Assembly: GCA_041687255.1 (NCBI GenBank)
Contig: JAWLCL010000006.1
Location: 124,001 to 188,000 of the forward strand
DNA: 64,000 nt
Source of the DNA: Mariniphaga sp041687255
GTDB lineage: Bacteria; Bacteroidota; Bacteroidia; Bacteroidales; Prolixibacteraceae
Direction: 5' to 3'
Shown here: positions 8,467 to 18,086 of the stretch, in pieces
Numbering within the stretch: position 1 is the first letter of the stretch
Layout: the number at the start of each line of letters is the position of its first letter
Translations under genes and position numbers: made by a program
Notes under the pieces: generated by a model
Database searches by the model: none
Told to the model about the DNA's origin: nothing
The model's input: only the letters and a program-made list of their open reading frames with translations

Positions 8467-9879
8467 TTAAGATTTTTTATGGGCTGCATGACCATAAAAG
8501 AGTTCTGCAGCTTCCATAACAGTTTCACTTAGTGTAGGGTGAGGATGGATTGAGCGTCCGATATCTTCTGCAGTAGCTCCCATTTCCATGGCAACCACAA
8601 GCTCGGCTATTAAATCCCCGGCATTCTTGCCGACAATTCCCGCGCCCAGGATTCGTTCATTTTCGGGATTAATCAGCAATTTGGTGAACCCCCTGTTCTC
8701 GTTCATTGAAATTGCCCGGCCTGAGGCCGCCCAGGGGAACTTAACCACCTTATATTCAATATTTTTTTCCTTAGCTTCCTTTTCGGTCAATCCGCAGGTA
8801 GCAATACCTGGTTCCGTATAAAGGGCAGCAGGAATTGCCCTGGCATCGTTTGCCGAATGTTTACCTGCAATAACTTCAGCTGCTATTCGCCCTTCATAAC
8901 TTGCTTTATGCGCCAGCAAGGGTGGGCCGGTAACATCGCCAATGGCATAAATTCCTTTTTCTGAGGTCTTCTGCTCTTCGTTCACTTTTATGAAACCTTT
9001 TTCATCCACTTCAAGTGACAAGTTTTCCAATCCCAGGCTTTTTGTATTCGGATCCTCGCCTATAGCTACTAAAACCTTGTCGTACTTTTTGTTAAACGTT
9101 TTTCCCTCTTTATCCTTAAAGGTTACCAGCAAACGATTGTCTTCTTTTTCGATGTTCTCCACCATGGTTTCCATGAAAATATCTTCATAGATCTCCTTAC
9201 CGGCTTTTTTGTGCTCCATAACCAAATCGGTATCCATAGTGGGTAAAAAGCTGTCGGTAAGTTCGGCAATTGATACTTTCGAACCGAATTCATGGTATAT
9301 GATGGCCATTTCAATTCCAATGTATCCACCCCCAACAATAAGAAGTTTTTCAGGGATATCCTTAAATTCAAGAGCCTGCTCGGAGTTCATAATATTAGGA
9401 TTATCATAATTCACTCCAGGCAAACGTTTGGCACTTGCCCCTGTAGCAATAATGACATTCTGAAAACTTACTGATTCGGTGTTGCCCTCTTTAGTTTTTA
9501 CTTCAAGGGTATGATTATCAATAAATTTAGCCCATCCCTGAACATAATTTATTTTTCGTGCCTTTACAAGTTGCCCCAGGCCGCCGGTTAGTCGTCTTAC
9601 TACTTTATCTTTCCATTTGGCAGCTTTTTGAACATCAATTTCAGGTGCTGAAAACTTTATTCCCAGCTCAGCTGCCTCATCGGCATCTTTTATGACACTT
9701 GTCAGGTACAACAATGCTTTAGTGGGTATACATCCCCGGTAAAGGCAAACGCCACCGGGGTTCTTTTCCGGATCGATTAAGGTTACTTTCAGCCCCAGGT
9801 CAGCAGCCATAAATGCTGCTCTGTAACCTCCCGGGCCGGCACCAATAATCACCAGTTCTTGCTTATTATCGTCGCTCAT
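8467..9879 (-). CDS. lpdA: Dihydrolipoyl dehydrogenase (E3 of pyruvate dehydrogenase)
   Basis: I use the ATG at 9879, which gives a normal N-terminus (MSDDNKQELVIIGAGPGGYRA) and a 10-bp gap after the E2 gene; the ATG at 9906 would overlap E2. The 470-residue protein shows the FAD Rossmann motif GAGPGGY, the redox-active disulfide GGVCLYRGCIPTK (Cys45 and Cys50), the NAD Rossmann motif VGGGYIGIE, the second FAD contact YAIGDVTG, and the C-terminal catalytic HPHPTLSE. It reoxidises the dihydrolipoyl group of E2 and reduces NAD+. Its place in the operon makes it the dedicated E3, though it may also serve other 2-oxo-acid dehydrogenases. Confidence 0.96.
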   Translation of the reverse strand: MSDDNKQELVIIGAGPGGYRAAFMAADLGLKVTLIDPEKNPGGVCLYRGCIPTKALLYLTSVIKDADEAAELGIKFSAPEIDVQKAAKWKDKVVRRLTGGLGQLVKARKINYVQGWAKFIDNHTLEVKTKEGNTESVSFQNVIIATGASAKRLPGVNYDNPNIMNSEQALEFKDIPEKLLIVGGGYIGIEMAIIYHEFGSKVSIAELTDSFLPTMDTDLVMEHKKAGKEIYEDIFMETMVENIEKEDNRLLVTFKDKEGKTFNKKYDKVLVAIGEDPNTKSLGLENLSLEVDEKGFIKVNEEQKTSEKGIYAIGDVTGPPLLAHKASYEGRIAAEVIAGKHSANDARAIPAALYTEPGIATCGLTEKEAKEKNIEYKVVKFPWAASGRAISMNENRGFTKLLINPENERILGAGIVGKNAGDLIAELVVAMEMGATAEDIGRSIHPHPTLSETVMEAAELFYGHAAHKKS

Positions 9880-9889
9880 AAATATTTTA

Positions 9890-11212
9890 TTATTGTAAAA
9901 TTGCAAACGGATCTTCTATTACATCACAAATCCACCGCAGGAAACGCGCACCATCGGCCCCGTCAATCACCCGGTGATCGTATGAAACTGAAAGCGGAAT
10001 TATCAACCGTTTTCCCAGCTCATCACCATCATATACCGGTTTATAAACAGCTCTTGACACTCCCAATATGGCAACCTGTGGAGGAAGAACAATCGGAGTA
10101 AATGCAGTACCTCCTATGCCCCCCAGATTGGAAATGGTAAAGTTCCCTCCCTGCATTTCATCGGGCGATATTTTCTTTTCACGTGCTTTCTTCGCCAACT
10201 CATCCAGTTCGATTGAAAGCTGTATCAGTGATTTTGAATTAACATCCCGGATTACAGGCACCAAAAGCCCCTGCGGAGTATCAACAGCTACTCCTATATT
10301 GAAAAAGTGCTTATAAATGATTTCATCGTTATCAAGACTGGCATTAAATCTTGGAAATTTCTGGAGCGCTAAACCGGTTATTTTAAGCAACAGTGCTGTC
10401 ACAGTGAGTTTTGCTCCCTGCTTTTCAGCTTTTTTCTGGTATTGTTTTCTGAAATTTTCAAGGTTGGTAGTATCTGCCTCATCGAAATGAGTAACGTGAG
10501 GGATATTTTGCCATGATTTACTTACATTCTCAGCTGTCAGCCTGCGAATGGTTTTAATTTTCTCCCTGGAAACCGGTCCCCACTGTGAGAAATCGGGCAA
10601 TTTTTCTTCTGCCTCCGGCTTCTCTTCTGCTTTCTCTTTTGGGGCTTTACCGGCATGCTCCTTCACATCATCGGCTGTTATCCGCCCTCCGGGTCCGCTG
10701 CCCTTAACATCTGCAATGTCAACATCCATTTCCCTGGCAATTCGTCGCACCGATGGGGCAGCCGGTATTTCACTTAAATTTCTTTTGCTGTCGGGCTTTT
10801 TATCTTTTCCTTCCTTTTCTTCAGCACCGGCTTTTTCCTTATCTTCTTTTTCGTCTTCGGCCCCACCCTTTTCTGCTGTTTGCTTTTCCTTGCCTTTTTC
10901 TTTTTCTGCTTTGGGTGCTTCTTCCTCTTCCTTCTCTTCAGGTTCCGATTCCTTTTCCCCGCCTTTATCTTCTTCTTCGGTTTCAATAACCATTATTACC
11001 TGGTTTACTTTTACCTCATCACCTTCCTTCACCCTTACTTCTGCAACCACACCTTCAAATTCAGAAGGTATATCGGTTGATGCCTTGTCGGTTTCAATTT
11101 CAACCAGCGGCTGGTCGACCGATACCTTATCACCTTCAGAAACCAGAACAGCAGCAATTGTTCCTTTTTCAACATTTTCTGCAATATCAGGTACTTTTAT
11201 TTCCTTCTTCAT
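9890..11212 (-). CDS. aceF: Dihydrolipoyl acetyltransferase (E2 of pyruvate dehydrogenase)
   Basis: 440 residues: one lipoyl domain (1-79, lipoyl lysine Lys43 in EIETDKAST), a very long Glu/Lys-rich linker (~80-150), a peripheral-subunit-binding domain (~152-190, APSVRRIAREMDVDI and GSGPGGRITADDV), and the catalytic acyltransferase domain (~210-440) ending with the DHRVIDGADGARFL active-site motif. It accepts the acetyl group from E1 and passes it to CoA, forming the core of the complex. Having one lipoyl domain is fewer than in E. coli AceF (three). The linker is almost entirely charged instead of the usual Ala/Pro. It lies between aceE and lpdA. Confidence 0.95.
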   Translation of the reverse strand: MKKEIKVPDIAENVEKGTIAAVLVSEGDKVSVDQPLVEIETDKASTDIPSEFEGVVAEVRVKEGDEVKVNQVIMVIETEEEDKGGEKESEPEEKEEEEAPKAEKEKGKEKQTAEKGGAEDEKEDKEKAGAEEKEGKDKKPDSKRNLSEIPAAPSVRRIAREMDVDIADVKGSGPGGRITADDVKEHAGKAPKEKAEEKPEAEEKLPDFSQWGPVSREKIKTIRRLTAENVSKSWQNIPHVTHFDEADTTNLENFRKQYQKKAEKQGAKLTVTALLLKITGLALQKFPRFNASLDNDEIIYKHFFNIGVAVDTPQGLLVPVIRDVNSKSLIQLSIELDELAKKAREKKISPDEMQGGNFTISNLGGIGGTAFTPIVLPPQVAILGVSRAVYKPVYDGDELGKRLIIPLSVSYDHRVIDGADGARFLRWICDVIEDPFAILQ

Positions 11213-11263
11213 CTTTTTATAAAATTTAATTTTGCTGATTCTTTAATTCCATAGGGGCTAAAT

Positions 11264-13918
11264 CTACTTGCAGACTGGTGACTGTTCATTATACTTTACC
11301 TTCAGCTTTTCTCTGGCCTTTTTAAGTAACTGGTCATCAATCTTTTTTTGTTTATGGAGGCTTTCCACAGCTGTCCAGGCTATATGGCGGGCGCTCACCT
11401 CAAAATAATTTCGAAGTTGCTCTCTGCCTTCGCTTAAACCAAAACCATCGGTGCCAAGGGCAGCAAACATTCCCGGGAACCAGGTGGAAACGGATAGGGG
11501 CAAAGCTTTCACATAATCGGATGCTGCAACAAAAACACTTTCTTCGTCGCCGGTGCATTCTCTTATATAACTTTTTTTCTTTTCATCGCTAAACCGGTTG
11601 TAACGTTCTGTTTCATTGGCATCGTCGTAAAGCTTTTTATAACTGGTAACACTCCACACGTCAGGATAGATATCAAAATCTTCCAGTATTTTGGCGGCTT
11701 TTAAAGCTTCATTTAGTATAGCTCCACTGCCTAACAGATGAAGACGGTGTTCGTTTTTCTCACTGTTCTTAAACTTATACATGCCTTTAATAATTCCTTC
11801 TTCTATTCCATCAGTTTCAGGCATTGCCGGCATTGTATATTTTTCATTCATTACAGTGATGTAATAAATCACATCCTTTCCATCCTTGTACATTTCCTTT
11901 ATTCCATTTCGGGCAATAACGGCCAATTCATAAGCATAAGCAGGATCGTATGCTCTAATACAGGGAACAGGCAAAGCAAGCAAATGGCTGTTGCCGTCCT
12001 GATGCTGAAGGCCTTCGCCGGCAAGAGTTGTTCTGCCGGAAGTGCCGCCAATCAGAAAACCTTTTGCCCGTGCATCGGCGGCAGCCCACATAAAATCACC
12101 TGTGCGTTGAAAACCAAACATAGAATAGAAAACATAAAAAGGGATGCAATTAATACCATGGGTAGTTCCGGCTGTTCCGGCAGCAATAAATGAGGACATG
12201 GAACCTGCCTCTGTAATGCCTTCCTCGAGAATGGCACCATTTTTTGCTTCCTTATAATAAAGCAGGCTTTCCCTGTCGACAGGTTTATACAATTGCCCTG
12301 TATGAGCATAAATGCCAACCTGCCGGAATAAGGCATCCATACCAAATGTTCTGGATTCATCGGGTACAATAGGTACAATAAGTTTACCTACGTTTTTATC
12401 TTTCAGCATGTTGGAAATTATCTGTACCACCGACATTGTTGTGGCCACTTCCCGGTTGCCCGAACCTTTAAAAAAGTCATCAAACACCTTATCATCGGGC
12501 ATATCGAAAGGTTTCTTCTCAGTGTTTCTTTGTGGCATAAAACCTCCAAGTTTCTTGCGCCGCTCTTTTAAGTATTTAATTTCCTTGCTGTTTTCATCGG
12601 GTTTATAAAACGGAGCAGTTGCAATCTCTTCATCCGATATGGGAATATTAAACCTATCGCGAAAATGTATCAACTCCTCCTCATTGAGTTTCTTTTGCTG
12701 ATGAGTAACATTTCTTCCCTCACCTGCTTCGCCCAGACCGTAGCCTTTGATGGTTTCAGCAAGAATAACATACGGTTTATTTTTATTCTCCTGTGCCATT
12801 TTATAAGCATTATATACCTTCACCGGGTCATGACCTCCCCGCCTGAGCTTTTCTAGTTCCTCATCGCTCATGTTTTCGACCATGGCATGAAGCTCATCAT
12901 ACTTCCCGAAAAATTCCTTGCGTATATATTCTCCGTCGGATATGGCATACCTTTGGCGTTCGCCATCCACCATTTCTCCCAAACGTTTTTTAAGAATCCC
13001 TTTCTTATCTTTCTCCAGAAGCGGGTCCCAGCTTTCGCCAAGAATTACTTTTATAACAATCCAGCCTGCTCCCTTGAAAGCTGCTTCCAGCTCCTGAATT
13101 ATGGAACTGTTTCCTCTGACTGGTCCATCGAGCCGTTGCAAATTACAATTCACAACAAATATTAAATTATCAAGCTCTTCGCGTGCTGCTAAAGTTAGGG
13201 CTCCCATTGATTCGGGTTCGTCCATCTCACCATCTCCAAGAAAAGCCCACACTTTTTGATTGGGAGCATCTAACAGGCCTTTATCCTGAAGATACTTATT
13301 GAAGCGGGCCTGATATATTGCCATTATTGGAGACAATCCCATAGAGACAGTGGGAAAAGTCCAGTAATCCTCCATCAGCCGGGGATGGGGATACGAAGAA
13401 AGACCGCCATCGGGCTCCAATTCCCTTCTGAAGTTTTCAAGCAGTTTTTCCGATATTCTTCCTTCAAGATATGAGCGGGCATACATACCCGGAGAAGCGT
13501 GCCCCTGGTAGTACACCAAATCGGGAGGTGAGTCTCCATCAGGCCCTCTGAAAAAGTGATTAAAACCTACCTCATATAATGTAGCTGCGGAGGCATATGT
13601 AGAGATGTGGCCACCAATGCCATCTTCCCTTTTGTTTGCCTGGACTACCATGGCCATAGCGTTCCAGCGGATAAGGCTCTTTATCTTTCTTTCTATCTCC
13701 CTGTCACCCGGATATTCTTCCTGTCTGGAAACAGGAATAGTATTTATGTATGGTGTGTTTATCTGGGGCTTCAGAAATATTCCTTTTTCTGTTACCCGGT
13801 TTCTAAGCAGTTCCAAAATTTCTTCCACGCGGTCAGCATCCTCATTCCTAATAATGTAATCAATTGAATCAAGCCATTCCTGGTTCTCAAATTCCCTGAG
13901 ATTATTTTTTTCTGACAT
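11264..13918 (-). CDS. aceE: Pyruvate dehydrogenase E1, homodimeric AceE type
   Basis: 884 residues, the normal length for single-chain AceE. Visible motifs include YYQGHASPGMYARSYLEGR, the thiamine-diphosphate site GDGEMDEPES...NCNLQRLDGPVRGN (~229-256), and the C-terminal transketolase-type pyrimidine-binding region (AGEGLQHQDGNSHLLA). It decarboxylates pyruvate and reductively acetylates the lipoyl group of E2. It is the first gene of the operon with E2, E3, USP and PRC genes; 353 bp of non-coding DNA upstream should hold the promoter, though I found no perfect consensus. Many Bacteroidota use heterodimeric E1 alpha/beta or pyruvate:ferredoxin oxidoreductase, so the AceE type is notable and suggests aerobic metabolism. 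Confidence 0.96.
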   Translation of the reverse strand: MSEKNNLREFENQEWLDSIDYIIRNEDADRVEEILELLRNRVTEKGIFLKPQINTPYINTIPVSRQEEYPGDREIERKIKSLIRWNAMAMVVQANKREDGIGGHISTYASAATLYEVGFNHFFRGPDGDSPPDLVYYQGHASPGMYARSYLEGRISEKLLENFRRELEPDGGLSSYPHPRLMEDYWTFPTVSMGLSPIMAIYQARFNKYLQDKGLLDAPNQKVWAFLGDGEMDEPESMGALTLAAREELDNLIFVVNCNLQRLDGPVRGNSSIIQELEAAFKGAGWIVIKVILGESWDPLLEKDKKGILKKRLGEMVDGERQRYAISDGEYIRKEFFGKYDELHAMVENMSDEELEKLRRGGHDPVKVYNAYKMAQENKNKPYVILAETIKGYGLGEAGEGRNVTHQQKKLNEEELIHFRDRFNIPISDEEIATAPFYKPDENSKEIKYLKERRKKLGGFMPQRNTEKKPFDMPDDKVFDDFFKGSGNREVATTMSVVQIISNMLKDKNVGKLIVPIVPDESRTFGMDALFRQVGIYAHTGQLYKPVDRESLLYYKEAKNGAILEEGITEAGSMSSFIAAGTAGTTHGINCIPFYVFYSMFGFQRTGDFMWAAADARAKGFLIGGTSGRTTLAGEGLQHQDGNSHLLALPVPCIRAYDPAYAYELAVIARNGIKEMYKDGKDVIYYITVMNEKYTMPAMPETDGIEEGIIKGMYKFKNSEKNEHRLHLLGSGAILNEALKAAKILEDFDIYPDVWSVTSYKKLYDDANETERYNRFSDEKKKSYIRECTGDEESVFVAASDYVKALPLSVSTWFPGMFAALGTDGFGLSEGREQLRNYFEVSARHIAWTAVESLHKQKKIDDQLLKKAREKLKVKYNEQSPVCK

Positions 13919-14271
13919 CTGGGTTTTATTTAAATGATGTTTATTCTGTTTAAATCGTGTTCAGTATGCTGAGGCAAGAGTTATACCATTTAACCGACCG
14001 GCAATATACAGCAGCTTCAATATAAACCGGGAGGCTGAGAGTCAGTCTATGTAGTGAATATAAGCAATATAAACCTAAGGGGTTATGTGGAATTGTCAAG
14101 AATAAATGAGGAAAATATTCCCCAACTTAAACGTTATACTATTGAGCATAGATTAGAAAAACAGATATAAAAAAAGGCAGCTATTCACATTTTAACCTGC
14201 ACAAATTATTTTACCGGAAAAAAAAGATAGTGGAATGAAATTTTCATACCTGAAAAATAAAATTTGAAGTT
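13919..14271. other. Divergent intergenic region, aceE / phosphoglycerate mutase homologue
   Basis: 353 bases with no credible gene. Two GTTTAAAT-like stretches lie close to the aceE start. I found no clear hairpin, tRNA or promoter of the TTG-N19-TAnnTTTG type; TAAAATTTG just before the + strand gene is an imperfect -7 candidate. Confidence 0.5.
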
Positions 14272-14961
14272 ATGTATAAAATAGTTTTGTTAAATCATGG
14301 AGAATGTGAATGGGACAGGGAAAATATATTTGTTGGCTGGACCGATGTTGCATTAACTGAAAATGGCATTAAGGCTGCGAAAAAAGCCGGGGAGATACTC
14401 GCCGATAACGATTATCATTTTGAGTACGCGTTTGTTTCCATGCTTAAACGATCGTTGCAAACTTTATGGTATTCTTTGGAAAAATCAGACCAGCTGTGGG
14501 TTCCATGGGAAAAGTCGTGGAAGTTAAACGACAGGCACTGGGGCGCTTTGCAGGGACTGAAGGAAAGCGAAGTAAACAATGAATACGGAGAGGACCAGGT
14601 GGAACAATGGATGAAAAGCTATTCGGTGAAACCTCCCCAGGTTGATATAAAAGATAAGCGTTTCCCGGGCAATAACCGTATGTACAATGGTATTCCTGCC
14701 AATGAGCTTCCGCATGGAGAAAGTATTGAAGAAGTAACATTAAGGGTAGTAAAGTACTGGATGGATATAATCAGCCCAGTGATAAAAAGCGAAACCAAGG
14801 TTATTATAGCAGCACATGAATACAGCCTTAAAGCACTGATAAAACACCTGGAAAGGATATCTGATGATAACATCTCCAAAGTTACTGTTGAGCCCGGTAA
14901 ACCATTGGTATATGAATTAGACAGCAATCTTTTACACCATGATCATTATTACCTTGAATAA
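14272..14961 (+). CDS. Phosphoglycerate mutase-like protein with altered active site
   Basis: 229 residues, collinear with cofactor-dependent phosphoglycerate mutase (GpmA): WTDVALTENG, SMLKRSLQTLW, EKSWKLNDRHWGALQGL, PLVYELDSN. Key positions differ. The RHGES motif is N8-H9-G-E-C; WN becomes W14-D15; the acid/base Glu in LNERHYG is Asp87; the substrate arginine pair of QWRRGF is Met114-Lys115; and AHGNS is H182-E183-Y184-S. Both histidines (9 and 182) and Arg60 remain. In GpmA the changed residues bind phosphate or act in catalysis, so normal mutase activity looks unlikely. It may be a regulatory pseudo-enzyme or act on another phosphate ester. It stands alone, divergent from aceE. Confidence 0.85.
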   Translation: MYKIVLLNHGECEWDRENIFVGWTDVALTENGIKAAKKAGEILADNDYHFEYAFVSMLKRSLQTLWYSLEKSDQLWVPWEKSWKLNDRHWGALQGLKESEVNNEYGEDQVEQWMKSYSVKPPQVDIKDKRFPGNNRMYNGIPANELPHGESIEEVTLRVVKYWMDIISPVIKSETKVIIAAHEYSLKALIKHLERISDDNISKVTVEPGKPLVYELDSNLLHHDHYYLE

Positions 14962-14985
14962 GACAAGAGAAGCATGTAACTGGCC

Positions 14986-17640
14986 CTACAACTTAAATAT
15001 CTGTTTTACAACCTGAATAACAACTAATGTGGTTAAGCTTGCACCGGCAACAATTAACCAGTATTGCATTGAAAGTTCCTCAAAGGAAAGTGCATTATTA
15101 AAAAGAGGAATAAAATAGGCTGCAAATAAGGCTGCAAAACAAAAGGCTAAAGCCATCCAGATAAATTTATTCCTGACCACCTGGTTCACAAAAATGTTTT
15201 CGTTTGGTTCGCGCATATTAAATACGTGTAACAACTGTGAAACAGCCAGGCTAAAGAATGTAACTGTATTTGCAACTTCTTTCGATTCCTCGAAGTACAG
15301 CAATACAAGCAGGTAGGCAGCAGTGATTACAACTGCAATTATCAAGCCGTAAATGCCCATTGAAAGCCAGTTGTGCTTATTAATAATTGGCTCTTCCGGA
15401 TTTTTAGGTGGTCGTGTCATTATACTTTCATCGCCTTTACCAAGCCCTAGTGCCAGTGCAGGAAACACGTCCGATAAAAGATTAAGAAATAACAGCTGTA
15501 AAGGCAGAAGCGGTAAATAGAACAATGAAAAGCTTATACCTGCAATTATTAATATTTCTGCAAAGTGATAAGAAAGCTGGTAAACGATAAATTTCCGGAT
15601 GTTTTCAAAAATGATACGTCCCTCTTCCACTGCATTTACAATGGATGGGAACGAATCATCTTTCAATATCATATCGGCAACTTCACGGGCTATTTGAGTA
15701 CCTCTTTTACCCATTGCAATGCCGATATCAGCTTTCTTCAGCGCAGGTGCATCGTTTACACCATCGCCTGTCATGGCGGTTATTTCACCTTCATTTTTAT
15801 ACTTTTCTACAATATTATACTTCTGTTCAGGATCTACACGTGCGAAAAGATTGGACTCATAAACCTTCTGACCATCTTCGGCAACCTCCTGACCTTTCAT
15901 TACCTCAATATCTTCAGCAAGTCCAACTTTCTCTCCAACATTCTTAGCAGTCCCCGGATGGTCTCCGGTAACCATTACGATTTTTATTCCTGCCTGCTTA
16001 CATTTTTCAATGGCTCCTTTAACATCTTCTTTTGCCGGGTCTATAAAGGTAAGCAAGCCGGTAAATATCATATCGGTTACAAAATCCTCTTTATCGGCAA
16101 TTTGGCTTTTATCACTTTTATCCATAGATTTATATGAGCAGGCAATAACTTTCAGCCCCTTTCCCGATAATTCTTCATTCTTCTTTAACCACTCCTTTTT
16201 AAAGTCTTCTGAAATATCTTTAACCTTGCCATTATCAAGATAAGATTTACTGCGGGAGAGAATAGGTTCGGCTGCACCTTTTCCCGATATATACAACTCA
16301 TCTTCAACAATATGAGCCGTTCCCATAAATTTGGATTCAGAATCAAACGGGTCTTCATTTATTAGTTCAAGTTTTTGCAACTCTTCAGTCTTTTCAGCAT
16401 CGTATTCCTTAAAGTACTCCAGCAAACTGACATCCAGAGGATCGCCTTTAAAATTGCCCTCATCATCCTGACTGGCATCATTACAGAATACCGATACTCT
16501 GAAGGTATGCTTTAAGCATTCATCACTACTGTTCTCTTCCGCAGAGTTATCACTTTTATTCTTTTTCCTAAGCTCTTTTACTTTTATGCTGTTCCCGGGA
16601 CAAACAATGCTTTCAAGGGTAAGTTTATTTTCAGTAAGTGTTCCTGTTTTGTCAGTGAATATAACAGTAGTTTCTCCGAGCGTTTCAACGGCAGCGAGTT
16701 TTTTAACCAGCACATTGCGCTTGGCTAATCGAAGCATACCCCGGGCCAGTGCAATACTTGCCACAATAGGTAATCCTTCCGGAATGGCGGCTACAGTCCA
16801 GGCTATTGCAGTCTGAAGCATCAGGTATAATTCCTTTCCCGACAGCCAGCCTATTGCAAAAAAAACTGCAGCAAGCCCGGCAGTTACCCATATCAGGCGA
16901 TGCGACAGTTTTCGAAGCTTTTTATTTAGCGGGATATTATCCTTTTCCTCTCGTTCTGCCATTTCAGAAATCTTACCGATTTCGGTTGATTTCCCTGTTG
17001 AAGTAACAACAGCCTGTACTTTCCCATTGGTTACGGCAGTCCCTTTATAAAGCATGTTAATCCGCTCGGCAAGCTCTGTATCTTTATCTACCGGTTCTTC
17101 ATTTTTCTCTACCGGAAGTGATTCTCCTGTAAGAGGAGATTCATCCACTTTTAATTCTGTATAGGAAAAAACACGGGCATCTGCCGGCACAACATCTCCT
17201 GCTTCCAGTTCAATTACATCTCCGGGAACAATATCTGCAGCATCAACTTTAATGACCTCCCCATTTCTTCGGGCACTGGTTTCAAGTCTGTCAAGTTTCT
17301 TCAATGCTTTAATTGATGTACGGGCCTGATATTCCATCCAGAATCCTATGGCTGTATTTAAAACAATTACCACTATAATTGCAATACCCTCGGGAATATC
17401 ACCAAATGCAAAAGAAATAACTGCTGCACCAACCAAAAGGTATATAATAGGATTATTTACCTGCTCAAGGAACAGTTTGAAAAGACTTTTCTGCTCTTTT
17501 CCTTCAATAACGTTAGCACCCGATTCCTCACGGCGTTTTTTAACTTCCTTATCTGAAAGGCCTTCTTTTTTTGAACCCAGTTTCGAAAAAACTTCATCTA
17601 TCGAAAGCTGGTGCGCAATTAATTCATCTTTTTCAGCCAT
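14986..17640 (-). CDS. Cation-transporting P-type ATPase (P2-like)
   Basis: 884 residues. The order is a cation-ATPase N-terminal domain, an actuator domain with DESPLTGES, TM4 with AAIPEGLPIV, the phosphorylation site DKTGTLT (Asp330), nucleotide-binding domain, the hinge MTGDGVNDAPALKKADIGIAMG, and a C-terminal membrane bundle. TM6 reads NLLSDVFPALALG, where calcium pumps usually have N-x-x-T-D. The protein belongs to the P2 group (Ca2+, Na+/K+ or H+ like). The ion cannot be settled from these motifs; calcium is the conservative guess. It converges on the phosphoglycerate mutase homologue with a 24-bp gap. The coiled-coil gene upstream ends 95 bp before its start and could share its transcript. 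Confidence 0.93.
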   Translation of the reverse strand: MAEKDELIAHQLSIDEVFSKLGSKKEGLSDKEVKKRREESGANVIEGKEQKSLFKLFLEQVNNPIIYLLVGAAVISFAFGDIPEGIAIIVVIVLNTAIGFWMEYQARTSIKALKKLDRLETSARRNGEVIKVDAADIVPGDVIELEAGDVVPADARVFSYTELKVDESPLTGESLPVEKNEEPVDKDTELAERINMLYKGTAVTNGKVQAVVTSTGKSTEIGKISEMAEREEKDNIPLNKKLRKLSHRLIWVTAGLAAVFFAIGWLSGKELYLMLQTAIAWTVAAIPEGLPIVASIALARGMLRLAKRNVLVKKLAAVETLGETTVIFTDKTGTLTENKLTLESIVCPGNSIKVKELRKKNKSDNSAEENSSDECLKHTFRVSVFCNDASQDDEGNFKGDPLDVSLLEYFKEYDAEKTEELQKLELINEDPFDSESKFMGTAHIVEDELYISGKGAAEPILSRSKSYLDNGKVKDISEDFKKEWLKKNEELSGKGLKVIACSYKSMDKSDKSQIADKEDFVTDMIFTGLLTFIDPAKEDVKGAIEKCKQAGIKIVMVTGDHPGTAKNVGEKVGLAEDIEVMKGQEVAEDGQKVYESNLFARVDPEQKYNIVEKYKNEGEITAMTGDGVNDAPALKKADIGIAMGKRGTQIAREVADMILKDDSFPSIVNAVEEGRIIFENIRKFIVYQLSYHFAEILIIAGISFSLFYLPLLPLQLLFLNLLSDVFPALALGLGKGDESIMTRPPKNPEEPIINKHNWLSMGIYGLIIAVVITAAYLLVLLYFEESKEVANTVTFFSLAVSQLLHVFNMREPNENIFVNQVVRNKFIWMALAFCFAALFAAYFIPLFNNALSFEELSMQYWLIVAGASLTTLVVIQVVKQIFKL

Positions 17641-17735
17641 GTATTGATTTATTGAAATATCAGCTAATTAATATCCATAAATGGAGGAGTAAGAAAAAGT
17701 ATCTGCCTTTTGCAAAAGTTTATTACAAACAATTA

Positions 17736-18086
17736 TTATTTGGTATCCAAAGGATTCTTAAAATCGACTGAACGTTCCCTTTGCCTAAATTTTGCCGGCC
17801 GTGATAAAGAACCTGCTTTTGAAAAAGATTCTTCAAATGAATTAAAACTTTTATAAATGCTTCTTTCCAGTTCGGGCATTCTTTTGGCATCAGATTCACC
17901 GGCAGTTTCAATTTTATCAAATTGAACAAGAATGTTATCACGAATTGATTCCAGTTCTTTAATTATTTCCTGCAAAGCTTCACTTTCTTCTACTAAACCA
18001 TCCCGCCTGTCTTTTAGGGTAATTATTCTTGAATTTACATCAGCAAGTTTCTTGCTGAGTTCGATTTTTAAATCTTGTGTTTTCAT
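17736..18086 (-). CDS. Small coiled-coil protein, unknown function
   Basis: 116 residues. Residues ~1-70 form a strongly predicted coiled coil (KIELSKKLADVNSRIITLKDR, then LVEESEALQEIIKELESIRD), followed by a charged tail rich in Lys/Arg (RPAKFRQRERSVDFKN). There is no signal peptide, membrane segment or known motif. It is encoded on the same strand as the P-type ATPase, 95 bp upstream of it. It could be a cytoplasmic structural or regulatory partner; nothing in the sequence decides this. Confidence 0.68.
   Translation of the reverse strand: MKTQDLKIELSKKLADVNSRIITLKDRRDGLVEESEALQEIIKELESIRDNILVQFDKIETAGESDAKRMPELERSIYKSFNSFEESFSKAGSLSRPAKFRQRERSVDFKNPLDTK

Noticed and set aside
10548..11222. 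Long + strand open frame rich in Ser/Phe opposite the E2 gene
   Set aside because: It is the complement of the Glu/Lys-rich E2 linker (GAA/AAG codons read as TTC/CTT); the E2 reading has full domain support.
15565..16137. 190-codon + strand frame inside the P-type ATPase
   Set aside because: Antisense to a conserved part of the ATPase and without protein-like motifs.
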